Positions 50,662 through 64,000 of a stretch of 64,000 nt of DNA are shown here, piece by piece. The DNA lies in assembly GCA_000231825.2 (NCBI GenBank), contig AFXF02001822.1, forward strand, positions 1 to 64,000, written 5' to 3'. How positions within the stretch are numbered: position 1 is the stretch's first letter; every line of letters begins with the position of its first letter. The stretch comes from Tetrahymena elliotti 4EA (Eukaryota; Ciliophora; Oligohymenophorea; Hymenostomatida; Tetrahymenidae). The translations under genes and the position numbers were made by a program. The notes under the pieces are model-generated. The model was given only the letters and a program-made list of their open reading frames with translations. It ran no database searches and had not been told where the DNA came from.

Positions 50662-53600
50662 ATGTCTGCTGAAGAATCAAATAACATTGATTTTCTCTAC
50701 TCATAAGGACTAGAGCTCTTCAAAAATGAGAACCTTGACTTAGCTACAGAATACTTTTAAAAAGTTCTAAATCTCAGTCCTAATCATGAAGAAGCTCTCT
50801 ATTAATTAGGCTTTGCATATGAAAAATAAAAATTGTTTGATCCTGCATTAGAAAACTATCAAAAGCTATTAGAATTAAATCAAAACCATATTAAATCTTA
50901 TGTTAGCATAGCTAGAGTTTATTTTTAACAAAAGAATTTAGATGAATCTATCAATATCCTCCAAAAGGCCATCTCAATAGATCCAAATTATGTAGAAGCC
51001 TATGAGAGATTAGGATGGATTTATGAGAATAAGAATGAATTAGATAAAGCTATTGAAGCTTATCAAAAAGCTATTGAAATAGACCCTAAATATGTTGAAG
51101 CAATTTATAATTTGGGTATAGTCTACGAAACATCAGGAAAAATAGATGAAGGTATAGAGTGCTACAAGTAGGTACTTGAAATAGACCCAAAATATGTAAA
51201 CGCTTATATTAGCTTAGGCCGCAACTATTTTTGTGACTTGATGACTTAGCAAGCAATAGAGTGTCTTTAAAAAGCTATAGAAATAGATCCAAAGTATGCT
51301 GAAGCTTATGAAAGACTAGGATTTATCTATGAAAACTAAAATATGGTAGAAGAGGCTTTATTTAATTACTAAAAAGCTATTGAACTTGACCCTAAATTAT
51401 CAAGCGTTTATATTGGTTTAGCATTTCTTTATTTTTCTAAAAGTATGGATGAAGAAGCTATTGAAAGTCTCTAGAAAGTAATTGAAATCAATCCTTTATT
51501 TGTTTAGGCTCATGAAAGACTAGGTTATATCTATGAAATGAAAGGTATGATACAAGAAGCCATTGAAAAATATAAAAAAGCAATTGAAATAGATCCAACT
51601 TATTTTTAAGCTTAATTTAATTTAGGTCTAGTATATTACAATTAAAAAATGGCTAATGAAGCTGAAGAATGTTATTTGAATGCAATAAAAATTTAGCCAT
51701 CAGACCTTTATACTCATTACAATCTAGGTCTCGTTTATGAAATCAAAAATATGTTCGATAAAGCTCTTGAATGTTATAGCAAAGCTCTTGAAATAGATTC
51801 GAAGTATCTTAATGGATTAGTAAGATCTGGAAATATCTACCTAGACTAAAAGAGGCACGATGAAGCCATAGATTGCTATAAAAAAATATTAGAGTTGAAT
51901 CCAAACTATATAGATGCTCTTAACAATCTAGGTATTGTATATGAAGAAAAAAAAATGCTAAATGAATCTATAGATTGTTATCAAAGGGCTCTCTCATTAG
52001 ACCCATAATATATCAAAGCTTACTATAACTTAGGAATAGTGTATGAAGTAAAAAAAATGGTCTAGAAAGCTATAGAATGCTACTAAAAGGTAATAGAAAT
52101 AGATCCTTATTATGTTAATGCCTATAACAAATTAGGAAATATCTATTTAGATAAAAAAATGTTAGATGATGCTTTAGATTAATACGAAAAAGCTATTGAG
52201 AAAGACCCTAATTATGTGAATGCTTATAACAACATAGGATTAGTTTATTATGATAGATAAATGTTTGAAGAAGCTCTTGAAAGCTATAAAAAAGCACTTG
52301 AAATTAATCCAAAATATCATTAAGCTTATTATAACTCTGGACTTATCTATGAATAATAAAATAAAAAGGAGCTAGCTATTGAGCAATATAAGATTGCAGT
52401 ATAGTTAAATCCTTAGTATATGAATGCATTAATTAGATTAGCAGATATTTGTGTCGAGTCTTAGTAGTGGGAAGAAGGAATACAGTACTTTAAAACTATA
52501 ATTGATATAAATCCAAACAGTGTATATGATAATTACAGATTAGGATTCATATATTACTCCATGAAATAATATGATGAAGCTATGAAATACTACTAAAAAT
52601 CTATTGAATAGAACCCCACTTATATAAATGCTATCAATAATATGGGTTTAGTTTATTACAATTAGTAAAAAATTTAAGAAGCTCTTGATTGTTACTCAAA
52701 AGCTATCTAGATTGATAAAAATTACTTTTAAGCCCATTATAATTAAGGTATTGCATATGAAGCAAAATAAATGACAGATGAGGCTCTTTCTTGCTACAAA
52801 AGAGTTATTGAAATAAATCCAAACTACTTTAGTGCATTACTTAGATCAGGTAATATATTTTTGGATAAATATAAAACTGATGAAGCACTAGAATGCTTCA
52901 AAAAGATACTAGAAATAGATCCAAACTATATAGATGCTATTAATAACATAGGTATAGTCTATGAAGATAAGCAAATGTTTGATGAAGCTATTAATTGCTA
53001 CCTAAAGGCAATTAAAATAAATCCTAATTATGTGAAAGCACACTATAATTTAGGAGTTTTATATGAAAATAAAAGTAAGACAGATGATGCTCTTACTTGT
53101 TTCTTAAAAGTAATAGAAATAGATCCTACATATCTGAGTGCTTATAATAGGGCTGGTAACATATATTTAGATAGGAAAATGAACGAACAGGCTCTTGAAT
53201 GCTTCAAAAAAGCTTTAGAAATAGATCCTAAATACGTAAATGCTTACAATAATATTGGGCTTATACTTTATAATCAGAAAAAACTTGATGATGCATTAGA
53301 ATATTATAAAAAAGCATTACAAGTAAACCCCAAATATTTCTAAGCTTTGTACAATTCTGGACTTGTTTATGAATTGAAGAAACAGAATACTTAAGCAATT
53401 GAGTGTTACACCTAAGCTCTAGAAATAAGTCCTAATTATACAAATGCTAGTATAAGATTAGAGAGTATTTTACTTAAAAATGAAATAACAACTGAAGAGA
53501 TTGATGTCTTGAAAAAAAAAATTGAAGAAAATCCTAATAGTGTAGAAGATTATTACAAATTAGGATTTGTGTATTATAGTAACTTCTAAATAGAAGATGC

Positions 53601-54912
53601 CATTCCTTGTTTATTAAAAGCTATTGAAATGGATCCAAAATTTTCTGAAGCATATGACAAGCTTGGTCTAATCTATGAAGAAAAAAGATAAGATGAAAAA
53701 GCTATTGAATACTATAAAAAAGCAATTGAAATAGATCCTTAATGCTTTAATGCTTTGAATGGTTTGGGAAATATTTATTAAGATAAAAAAATGACAGATG
53801 AGGCCATAAAAAATTACTAGAGTGCTATAAAAATAAATCCTAATAGTGTGAAAACTCTATATAATTTGGGAATTAGTTATGAAGATGTGTAATAATTTGA
53901 TGAGGCCATTTAATATTATAAAAAGACTATTGAATTAGATCCTAAATATATTAATGCACTTAACAACTTAGGGCTCATATATGAAACGAAAGGAATGCTT
54001 GATGATGCTCTGGATTGCTATGAAAAAGCACTTGTAATAAATCCTAATTATGTAAATGCCTATAATAATATTGGATTAGTTTACTATGCTTAAAAAAAAA
54101 TGGATGACGCCTTAATTTACTACAGAAAAGCCCTAGAGTTCAATCCTAATTACTTTTAGGCTCTCTATAATTCGGGACTTATCTATGAATACTACAAATA
54201 AATGAATTAGGCAATAGCATTTTATGCTAGAGTAATTGAACTTAATCCTAAATATTTCAGTGCTTATATAAGACTCGGAAATATTTATTTAGATAAACAA
54301 ATGATGGATGAAGCACTTGATTGCTACAAAAAAATACTTGAAATGGATCCTAATTATATTGATGCAGTAAATAATTTAGGTATAGTATACGAAGAAAAAG
54401 GTATGATAGATGAAGCAATTTAAAGCTATAAAAGAGCCTTAGAGATTAACCCTAAATATGTCAAAGCTCATTATAATTTAGGAATCATTTATGAAGACAA
54501 GGATCAATTTGAAGATGCTATTTCTTGCTATATGAATGTTATTTCGATAGATCCTAAATATATAAATGCCATAAATAGATTAGGTAATATTTACTTAGAT
54601 CTCTAAAAAGATGAAGAAGCTCTTCAATTTTATCGTTAAGCTTTGTAAATAAATCCAAATTATCTTTATTCATACTATAATATGGGACTTGTTTACTAGG
54701 ATCTCAAAAGTCTTGGAAAATCTAAATTATGCTATAAAAAAGTCATAAAATTAGATGCTAATTACATTGATGCATATGTGAACTTAGGATTTATTTATGA
54801 AGACACTCATTGTATTGACAAAGCATTGAAGATATATAAAAAGGGTCTTAAAATAAAAGGTGATGATCCAGACTGTGAAAATTAGTTAAAGGTATGTAAA
54901 TCTTCTTTGTGA
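50662..54912 (+). CDS. TPR-repeat protein of about 41 repeats, 1,416 aa
   Basis: An intronless gene of 1,417 codons starting MSAEESNNIDFLYSQG and ending at TGA. Apart from ~10 residues at each end it is built wholly of 34-residue tetratricopeptide repeats of the form A...LG..Y......EAI..Y.KAIEIDP.Y. TPR arrays form right-handed superhelices that bind peptides or act as scaffolds; the closest look is to the O-GlcNAc transferase/BBS4-type TPR consensus, but no catalytic domain is attached. A block of repeats beginning SGNIYLDQKRHDEAIDCYKK recurs at about 51830, 52845 and 54265, so part of the array grew by duplication of multi-repeat blocks. No signal peptide or membrane helix. Many TAA/TAG Gln codons break it in the standard code. 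Partner unknown. Confidence 0.95.
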
Positions 54913-55210
54913 AGAATTATTTTACTAATTCTAAATCTAAAATTATTTCTTCATTAAAAACTATATTATTTTTATTTATTTACTTTTTTATGTTTAAATA
55001 ATTATGAATTGTTATCATTTTTTACTTTTTTAAAATTTCCACTAATATAACAAATTTTAGTTTATTCTTTGTTATGACTAAGAATAATAATTTAATAAAG
55101 TAATTAACATATTTTTAGAAAACTTAACAAAAAATTTGGATAAAATTTTGAAATTGAAAATACATATCTTAAGATAATTTAATTTGAAATATTTATTTAT
55201 TTACAAAAAA
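54913..55210. other. Convergent intergenic
   Basis: Short AT-rich gap between the 3' ends of the TPR gene (plus) and giant gene C (minus). No motif recognised beyond T-rich tracts. Confidence 0.5.
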
Positions 55211-58200
55211 TCAAAGCTCTTGAAATTTTTTGAGGAGATTTCTATTTTAATGAGCAACATTAAAGTCATTAAATATAATATTGTCTACTTCTTTAAGCTT
55301 ATTTATTTTTGAATACTTAGGCATTTCATCATATTATACACTACTTTAAATATCTAAGCTACTCTAAATTGATTATGAATCAAAAACAATTTATTTGTTT
55401 ATTTGATCTGATTCTTGGATCTCCTTAATTAAATTTAAGCCTTTTTCTATATTAAAATTCCAAAATTTACTTCTATGGTTTAAGGTAGTTGAAACTTTAG
55501 GACCTAATTATTAAAATAAATTATGCCTTATTAATTAAAAAAAAATTAAAATTACTTCCTAAATTTAATATTGAAGATTAATTAGGAGTTAGGTTTTCTT
55601 TAAGAATAATGTTTGATTAAATCAAAAATTAAGACTCAAGTTACTATTTAGAATTTCCCTTTAATTATGACAATGTTTCTTTTTTTATAATAATAAAAAA
55701 TTCAAAGATAATAAATAAAAAATTAATTTTACTTGATTAGGACATTTTTTTACTGATATAATTATCACAATTTTATTTTGTTCTCTCTGCTTACTGTTTT
55801 GTTATGTAGTTTATATTCTTTTTAATAAAAATCCAACGTTTTAAAGTTTTATCATGATTATTTAATTCTGTAAATAATTTTTTGAACCATTTTTCAGATA
55901 AAAATTTTTTAATGAATTTTTTAATAATTTTCACATATCCAGAATGCTTCTTGTTAAGCTTTAGATGAACTATAACAAGTATTACAAAAGCTATAAAAAA
56001 GAAGTGTAGTAAATAGGCTAAAACTAAAATTTAATCAACCTGGGTAGTAGCTTATATCTATTACAAAATAATATTTGTTATTAAAATAAATACAGAAGCA
56101 CAGTCTAATTTGAGAACTTTTTTTTGGAGATAGGGTTTATATATATAATTCATTATTAAGTATATCGATAATGTCAGCGAAACTATTTAGTATGCAAAAT
56201 TTTAATCATTTTATTCATAAAGTATGAAGAAAATAGCTATAAATGTTTTGAAGTAGATACGTATGAATTCCCAAAAATAAAGATTAGGTTTATAATCAAG
56301 ATAGAAATATCCAAGCTTATATTTAGTCCTACAATAGTCTAAGTTCTTTCTATGATTATAAAGTTTTTTCAAAGCAAACACAGGTATCAATAATATAATT
56401 GAGAGGTATGGAATAATGTAAATATATGAAAACAGTTAGTATGATCTATCATCACAGCTTAATAAAATATTTAAAGAAACATATTTTTTATCACCTAATT
56501 TACGGCATGATAAAGATTTAGATAGCAAAGTAATCAATCCTGGTTGAAATGAGAAAAATATAATAGTTAGAGTTGCGTATATATGATGAAATTTTATATT
56601 TAAAATCTTAATTTTTGCTAGGATGTAAAAGATAATACTTATGAAAGCTAGTAATATTATTGGATAGATTGACTAAACAATAATTTTAAGCTGAGCCACA
56701 CCATATTTAGAAAATATGTAATCTGGATAGACACAATGAATATTAGAAAATACTTGATTAGAAGGAGTACCGATATAACTTGTTGATGAAATAGCAGATG
56801 TAATATTAGCTGATGAAATATTTGATTAAAAAAGAATTGAAGATAATTATAAATAATTTATTAATGATTTGATATAATAAGTTGATTAGTCATTCATACA
56901 ACTAACAGAAAGAGGTAGAAGTTGCATATATCTGAGATAAGTGCTTGTAGAGTGAAATGTGAAGTTATTCATAAATAGAATAATATTCACCATAAAGTAA
57001 ATTATCAAAAATATTGCTAATAAAAAAAATAATAATGAGAAAATTTATTTCAAAATAGTTTATTATTTAATTTATTAAAAGATAGTTTAAATAATTGATA
57101 TTTAATTTTAATTAAGATATAATTGCAAAAAATTTTTTTAAGTATTAAATAAAACTATATTTTACACATGATAACTAAAAAAGAGATGATTAGTTGGCTT
57201 TTACTGCATTCTTAGCATTACTAATTTAATGACTAACTGTATCTCTAGCCCCATAGCTTTCCTTAAAAATCGCATTATTAGCACAAAGGTCCTATGTATC
57301 CTTAAACGCATCCTTACTTGCTATCTTGATCATTTTCTTTACAAGTATTTTCTTAACTTACAGGATCGCAAAAAAGAATATTATCAGAATATGGGTTTTC
57401 TCTCCAATACCCATCTTTTAGAACAATTTTATCAGCCTCACATGAAGCAGCTTAAGAAGGGCATTTTAAACAGGAAAGTTTATCATTTTAATATAAAGAT
57501 GGTTAAGTCAAAGAATAAAATCCACTTTAACACACTTCACATATTAATATATCTTAAGTTATGGTTTTAAATATTTCACCTTTTTGACATTAACGAAACT
57601 CTATTTCTACATCCACATTAATTTATGCAGAATCTAGAAAGGAATTAGTTGTTGCTTTTATGTAAAATTCCCTAGTTGATTGAGGATATGCATTGATTTG
57701 GAGGGAAGAAAATTAAAATAGCTTATTAGATTCATTATATTAGTTATAATTTACAAATGTTTATCCAGTCACCTGGGATTTAGTTAAATCATTTGCTGTA
57801 ATTTCAATCTAAAAAGAGTTTAATTCATACATGATACTCTAAGGATAAAGCTATCCTTTTAATTTTTGAATTGAAAATGATACAACCTAGTCATATTAAT
57901 CTAAAAATTGTATGTCTAATGGTAAATTATCTCCACTTCTGAATTGTTGAATTGTTAAATTTTGTGAAACTAAATTTCTTTCTAAATAAGATTAATTTAT
58001 ATTTTATTATGGTTAGGTATGATTATCACTTTATTTGAATTTTTCTTATGCTTTAATTTGTAATTTTCTTCGATTATCTTCTTCTATGTTAACTACTATT
58101 CTAAAAGGAAAAATTCCTAAATCTTTTCCATAAATTTCTGCTTTATTTTGAAAAACTCTTGATTTATTTATTATTGTTTAGGTTGGATCAATTTCAGATG

Positions 58201-61200
58201 ATATTATTCTTATTCCTCCTCCTATTAGGGCATTATTATTTGAAACTATTGACTTATTATCAAAAGTTAAGCTTGCAACTTCTTTTAGAAAAATAGCACC
58301 ACCAGAACCTTAAGCTACATTTTATGTAAAAGAACTATTAATAATTAATATTATATCTATGTTGCTTAATAGCAACGCTCCACCATCTAAAGATTCATTT
58401 TTCAAGAAAATGCAATCTTGAATGGTTATGGTATTTGAATCTTAAATAATGATGTTTCCCTAATTTTAACTATAATTGATATTTTATAGTAATATTTGAG
58501 TAGATTAAATACTTATTAAAGACTAGTTTATTTATTTAGAAATGATGATTGAAGAATCTTAACTTGTGCTGGTCAATTTTATTACACAATTTTAAATCTA
58601 AATTTAGTCATTAAATAAAGTAACTTTTTCACTTTCACTTGAATAGCTATTTAAATATTTGAGGAAGAGAATGTTCTTGTTTTCTAACAAATAAATATCT
58701 TAAAGAGTTGTATTTTAATACCCAACAATACTTAAAGCAAAAATTTCCCCACTATCTTATTTGTAATCTATACTTTGTTAAGCTTTTTGACCATAAGGAA
58801 ACCTAAGAGGATTTTAATTATTTAGCATATTAATTGTATTAATCATAATACTTTATCCATGTTAAAATGCCAAAATTTAATAAAAACTGCTATTGATTAT
58901 TGTTAAATTATTAATCTAGATGTTTTCAGTTCTTAAAAAGCCAAAAACAAGAGACCTCTTCCAAATATTAGACCCTGAAACAGTAATATTATTTAGATAA
59001 ACATTTTTACAATCTTAAAATAATATAAGTGTTTCATTCCATCTGCTAAGTTAATCATTATCATTATAATCAGAGTTAAATTAAATTTTGTCAATCAACA
59101 AATTAGAAATCATTATATCAGTTAAATTACTAAATAATATTTGAACATTTGAAATATTTTGATTCTGAATTTTGATATTTTGCCAACTTACAAATTATGT
59201 ATTTTATGAGAAAGGATAAATCTAATTATTACTGTAAAAAATAAATGAAAAATTCTAAAAGTAAACTTATGATCTTTAAATACTCTATAAAGTAAAGTAT
59301 TTAAGGAAAAGAGTTTGATCTAAGTTAGTAGTATCTGGAGCTATTATAAGTTTAATTGAAGAATCCTATATAAAATCTATTTATTTAATATACTATCCGA
59401 AAGTTGCAATAATTCTATAATCAATATTATTGTTATTATTATTATAAGCTATTGAAAATTATTTTTATCCATCAACTCTATCAATCATACCTATTTATTA
59501 ATAACAGGAATATCTGAGCTGGCTGGATTCTGAATAATATGAATTTTATTTGCTGTATACCATAACGTTTATTCTTTTATCAAAGACTCCACTTTAAGAA
59601 ACTCCAACTATTCTAAGGATTGAATTATCTGTCATTTTCATATATGAATTTATGATTTCAGAATTAATAAAAGGAGAAGAGTCAATCAAACTAATACTAC
59701 TATCGTTATTAATCAGATAAATTTCAATCTAGGTATTCATAGGTATAATAATTTTTGTTTCATCTATAATTATGAAATTCAATATTTAGTTTATCAAGTT
59801 ATTCTTTTTGATAAAGGTTACCAATTTCAAACTACTCCTATCAAAAATGTTTACTTATGAGTTAGAGTAAGCAAAAATGAAGTTTTTATTACTAGTAATT
59901 CTATTGAACTAGTTATCAGGGAAATTAATGTATTATTTAAAAGAAAGTGATAGTAAATCAAGAACGTAAACTAGCTTTTAATACATGTAACAAACAAAAA
60001 CTCTACTGTATTATTCATCTGCAAAAATAACACTAATTTCACTGAGAGTTTATTATGTTAAAGTAGAAGCATCGAATTATTTTATGATAGAATAGTTAGC
60101 AACAGATAGCACAGCAATAATATTTATTTGATAACCTAAAATAATATACTCTTTGGTCTATGTGAAATACTTTATATAATTTGTTTTGATATTTGATTGC
60201 TCCTACCAAACTGGTAGAATTTCTTTTTACTAGATGGTAGATTCATCGTATAATATCAGTCTACCAGAGTTTAATGAATATAAAGTCTTTTACTGAGTTT
60301 TGATTCCATAAGAAATACAATTTTTGAAAAATTCGTAACTGTAACCATAACTATTAGCATATTTTTTCCAATTTGTTCCATCTAAATAGAATAAGTAGTT
60401 AATGTGAATGATTTGTTAATCATAAGTAAGTAACAAATGGCTAGTTAAAAACCTTCTAGCTTTTGAATTATTAATAACAGCAACATAATTGTTAGAAGAG
60501 ATCTGTTATTTAGATATTTATTCTTATGAGTAAATTAAGATCTAATCATCAAATATAAAAATAACTATTTGATGTTCATCTATCTACCTAACATCTCTGA
60601 TTGGATTAAGGAAATAGGTGATATAAATTTGAGTGTAATCTTAGTATGAGTAAAGAATATTATTATTATCAAAAACGTAATAAAGTATCTAGGATTAATC
60701 ATTTGAAGAGGGGGGTTAGTACTTAAAGAAAAACTAAGATGCTTTAGCACTCTAAACAATTGTTGATTTTTACAAATCATTAAAATTTAGGTATAAAATT
60801 GTGTTAGAAGTATATATAAACAAAGTATTATAAACATAATCTACAACAAGATTTGTTTTAAGACTTTATGACTTAAATTCTAAAAAGTTAACTATATTAT
60901 AAAAGGATCTCTATTATAGGAAGTTAACACTATACAAAACACCAACTGTATCAATGTAATTTAATCGAGAGTTATAACTATCATAAAATAAAGTATTTAC
61001 ACTACCTATTCCCAATTCCGGATAAGATCCTAAAGTATACCCATCGTCTAAATAAGTATTTAAATTAAAATAGAATACTTAGCCGTATCTAATTTCATCA
61101 GCATAATAAGCTATAATATTGTAGTCAGGTATATAGTAATACCCAAGTAAATTTCCACCTCCAAATGGTTTTATACTCTTTATAAATTAAAGATTTTATC

Positions 61201-64000
61201 TTTGATAAAAGAATAAAGCTATTTTTGATAAAAAAATTTAAAAAATAATATTTTAATTTAAAAATTACTTGGCTGAGTTAAAATCGAGATAGAATTTCCA
61301 AACAATTACAAATCTAGTATATTCTAAGATATGTTTGAAATTTGACTAATAAGATTTCCAGTGAAATCAAACACTTAAACAAATGTAGTACTTAAGAATA
61401 TTTGAGAATTAATTTCATCTACTTATATCTTAAAAGTATTAGGTTGATTAAGAACCTCAAAGTTACTGATTAAATTTTAATTCTTTTTATTGAAGATAGA
61501 AACAAAGTTAAAATTAGTTTTACATATAACCATACTACTAGTGATTATACATTATTAGTAGCTTTGAAAACCTTCTTTTGTAATCTCTGATGATTATTTT
61601 AAATCAAAACTAAAAACCTTTAATGAACTTCCATAAACATAAAAGTTCTTATTATTCTCATCTATTTAAACTCCTTAAATCTACTAAATTGAATTTAATT
61701 GGAATATCTCTTTTGACTACAAATTTTTAATAATCAGTTATTTGCTTTTGTAAGCAATCGCAATATTATTTTGTTCACAAAATAGTATATCTATTACTTT
61801 TTCTTGATCATATTAGCTTTAAAATGTAATTTGATCTGAATATTTATAGGTGTAAATATCATAAAGATCAACCTAGTAATGTACAACAAAAATTTTTTCT
61901 AAAAGAGCACTAACTTAAATTTGGCTAATACTTCCAGTAATAACATTTTGATTAAGCTATAATTTATAATAGCTATAATAATCTACTGAATCAAAACTTA
62001 AATTTCCATTTTAATTTCCATAATATTGTATATTTCCATTATCTTTAATTGCAAAACTTGAAGTAGGATCTCCAAAAGCATAAGTAAAAAATCCATAACT
62101 TACTCCGAGAGATTAGGTTAGATATATACCTTTTAAAATGATAGTACTAAAAGAAAGAGGTAAAGCACACAAATATTGAATATTTGTGTTTTAATTATAG
62201 TCAACATAAGAATGTAATCCTAAATTAAATGAAAGATTAAAACTTTTATCATATAAAATTCCTTTGTTTTAAGATCTAAAGACTGCATAATGGAAATATT
62301 TTGTAGTCCCACTAGCATCATATCCAAATAATATATAAGTATTGTTATCTTAATATTTTTTGACATTAAATGGATAGCCATTATCTAATTAGTGAACTAA
62401 TTATGGTTAAAAAGAGCTATTAAGAATTAAAAAAGCATTATTCATACAGCCTATCATTATTTCAAAGTCATTTGATGAAATTATGTCAATATTTACATAA
62501 GTAAAATTTCCAAATGCACTTTTATAAGACATATTTAGAACCTACTACAATGAATTATTTTGTTTTGGGTCAAATTGATACAATTATAATTAATCTTATG
62601 CATCTTAGATTATCATTTTTGTATTGAATAATGGAAAAAATTATAAAATTGAATTTCCTTAGTAATTACCAATAATAATCTATGAAAGATCAACTCCATC
62701 CAAGAGAACAAATTAATTATCATAATATAAAAGAATATTTTAAGAGTATTGTGCAATAAATTGTGATTTGTCTGATAGGGGATTTGAAAAGGGATATGTA
62801 TATTTTATATATTAATTTCTTAGTTGGTATATAACGATAGAGTTAGAAAATAATCCAACAACCCAATTGTCTTAATGAATTAAAATATTTACACATTCCT
62901 CTCCTTATTAGGTAATCATATAGAGAAACGAAGGATTTAAGCTTGTCAACGTATACCATGCCATAATATACCCGTCTTAAGAACAAGTTAATAAAAAAAG
63001 TGTATCCTCAGAATATATCATTTTTTTGATTGTGCTTGAATGAGATATTTGCTTTTATTGAAAAGGGGTGACTATAAATTAAATTTAGTCAGTCGTAATA
63101 TTAAGACTCTATATACTACTATTCACAATAAATAGATAACTATTTCCAATAAGTGTTTTTATTTAGTCATAGTATATTACCTTGCTTTTGTATGCCATAA
63201 AATATGAGTTTTATCCTACCAAAATTGGTATTGTTTTTAAAGACTTTATAGATTTAGCAGAAATATCAATCTAAAAAACTTAAACTTATTGCTATGCAGC
63301 TGAAATTGTATATAGCTTGTAGGATGTCATAAAAGTACTGGCTTGATCTTTTGTAAAAGCTATATCTTTTACTTGATTGGAAGTGAAATCTATAGAATGA
63401 ATCTCTTTCATATCTTAATCATAAAAAATTAATTAAGAGCTAAAATTTATGGCCAATAAGTATTATTAATTATATAAATCAACTAATCTGAATTTATTTG
63501 GAATATCAATTAAATTTGTCAGCTTACAATCAACTGATTAATTAATTTTATCATAAGCTACTTAAATTAATTATTATGATTGTGATTGAAGAATAATTAT
63601 CTAAGAATTAGAAATGAAATCTAAAAATGTTAACTGATTTATGGAGTTTTGTGTAAAAATTGAGTTTGAGCAACTAGGATTCTGAGAAATATCTATGATT
63701 GTTAACTATTATTACAGTAAAATTAATTTTTTAGTTACTAGTTAAGAATTTTTCCCAAAACAAAAAATAAAAGAATTCACTACCCTTAAAGTACAGCCAT
63801 TAAATTTAAATGAAGGAATAGATAAATCTGAATTATTTTGTTAATTATCTAAATAGATTTAACTAAAATAAATTATACTTTAAGATTCATCATAGCTTGA
63901 GACTGCATACTAGCCTTAACTTAAATCTAATAACTATGATTTTTTAGACAAATTACCTTGCTTAATTTGCATCAGAGTTGTTTTAAAATTAAATTCGAAG
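55211..64000 (-). CDS. Giant multi-pass surface protein C, third paralogue, N-terminus beyond the window
   Basis: Exons seen: 61269-64000 (open at the window edge), 57166-61218, 55733-57016, 55556-55678 and 55211-55503. All four introns are in phase 1 and the frame closes exactly at TGA. By comparison with gene A, roughly 180 N-terminal residues, including the signal peptide, lie past the right edge. Parts match A and B: PFGGGNLLGYYYIPDYN after the first intron; beta-helix-like Asn/Ile-rich repeats; LKDGYWRENPYSDN; CVQGYIGPLCQQCD; first membrane helix around LIISFLVIMSIFLIIYF, split by an intron as in gene A; a multi-pass C-terminus; and a polar tail (FQEL at the end). Surface location and function are inferred from the family only. 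Confidence 0.85.

Noticed and set aside
57229..57570. 113-codon plus-strand open frame
   Set aside because: Antisense to the GYWR Cys domain of giant gene C, which is clearly the real coding strand.

Overview
The window reads as macronuclear DNA of an oligohymenophorean ciliate, most likely Tetrahymena or a close relative. The sequence is extremely AT-rich. Every long coding region runs straight through in-frame TAA and TAG, which must therefore encode glutamine, and ends only at TGA. Introns are AT-rich, mostly 50-140 nt, with GT...AG ends. Several gene families are of the kind known to be expanded in Tetrahymena. All coding calls here were made with TAA/TAG = Gln and TGA = stop; the standard code fragments nearly every gene. 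Exon joins were checked by confirming that the reading phases match.

Layout. 0.4-4.5 kb (minus): a coiled-coil protein and a two-pass membrane protein of a ciliate-type family. 4.9-7.1 kb: two identical tRNA-Gly(GCC) genes in inverted orientation, flanking a MULAN/GIDE-like membrane protein that has no RING finger. 7.3-7.7 kb (plus): a DNPH1/Rcl 2'-deoxynucleoside 5'-phosphate N-hydrolase. 8.1-11.3 kb (minus): a large Gln/Asn/Ser-rich coiled-coil protein. 12.7-15.1 kb (minus): a six-exon MmgE/PrpD-family gene (2-methylcitrate dehydratase type) with the G+C-richer codons of a highly expressed gene. 16.6-21.9 kb (minus): a leishmanolysin (peptidase M8) homologue whose zinc-binding motif is lost, joined to furin-like Cys-rich repeats and a multi-pass membrane region. 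22.8-26.4 kb (minus): a UvrD-type SF1 helicase fused to a RecB-type PD-(D/E)XK nuclease domain. 27.2-28.9 kb (plus): a decayed exon-per-repeat leucine-rich-repeat-like gene. 29.6-38.9, 39.6-49.1 and 55.2->64 kb (all minus): three paralogous giant surface proteins of about 3,000 residues, each with a signal peptide, Cys-rich N-terminus, long ectodomain with beta-helix-like segments, a GYWR Cys domain and a multi-pass C-terminus. The third runs off the right edge. 50.7-54.9 kb (plus): an intronless protein of about 41 TPR repeats lying between the second and third giant genes.

How the genes relate. Nothing here looks like an operon; each gene has its own AT-rich flanks. The right half is dominated by locally duplicated surface or membrane proteins and repeat-rich genes, the left half by single-copy housekeeping or uncharacterised genes. 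The most notable features are the helicase-nuclease fusion, the apparently catalytically dead M8 protein with a membrane tail, and the giant tandem surface-protein family with differing intron content.
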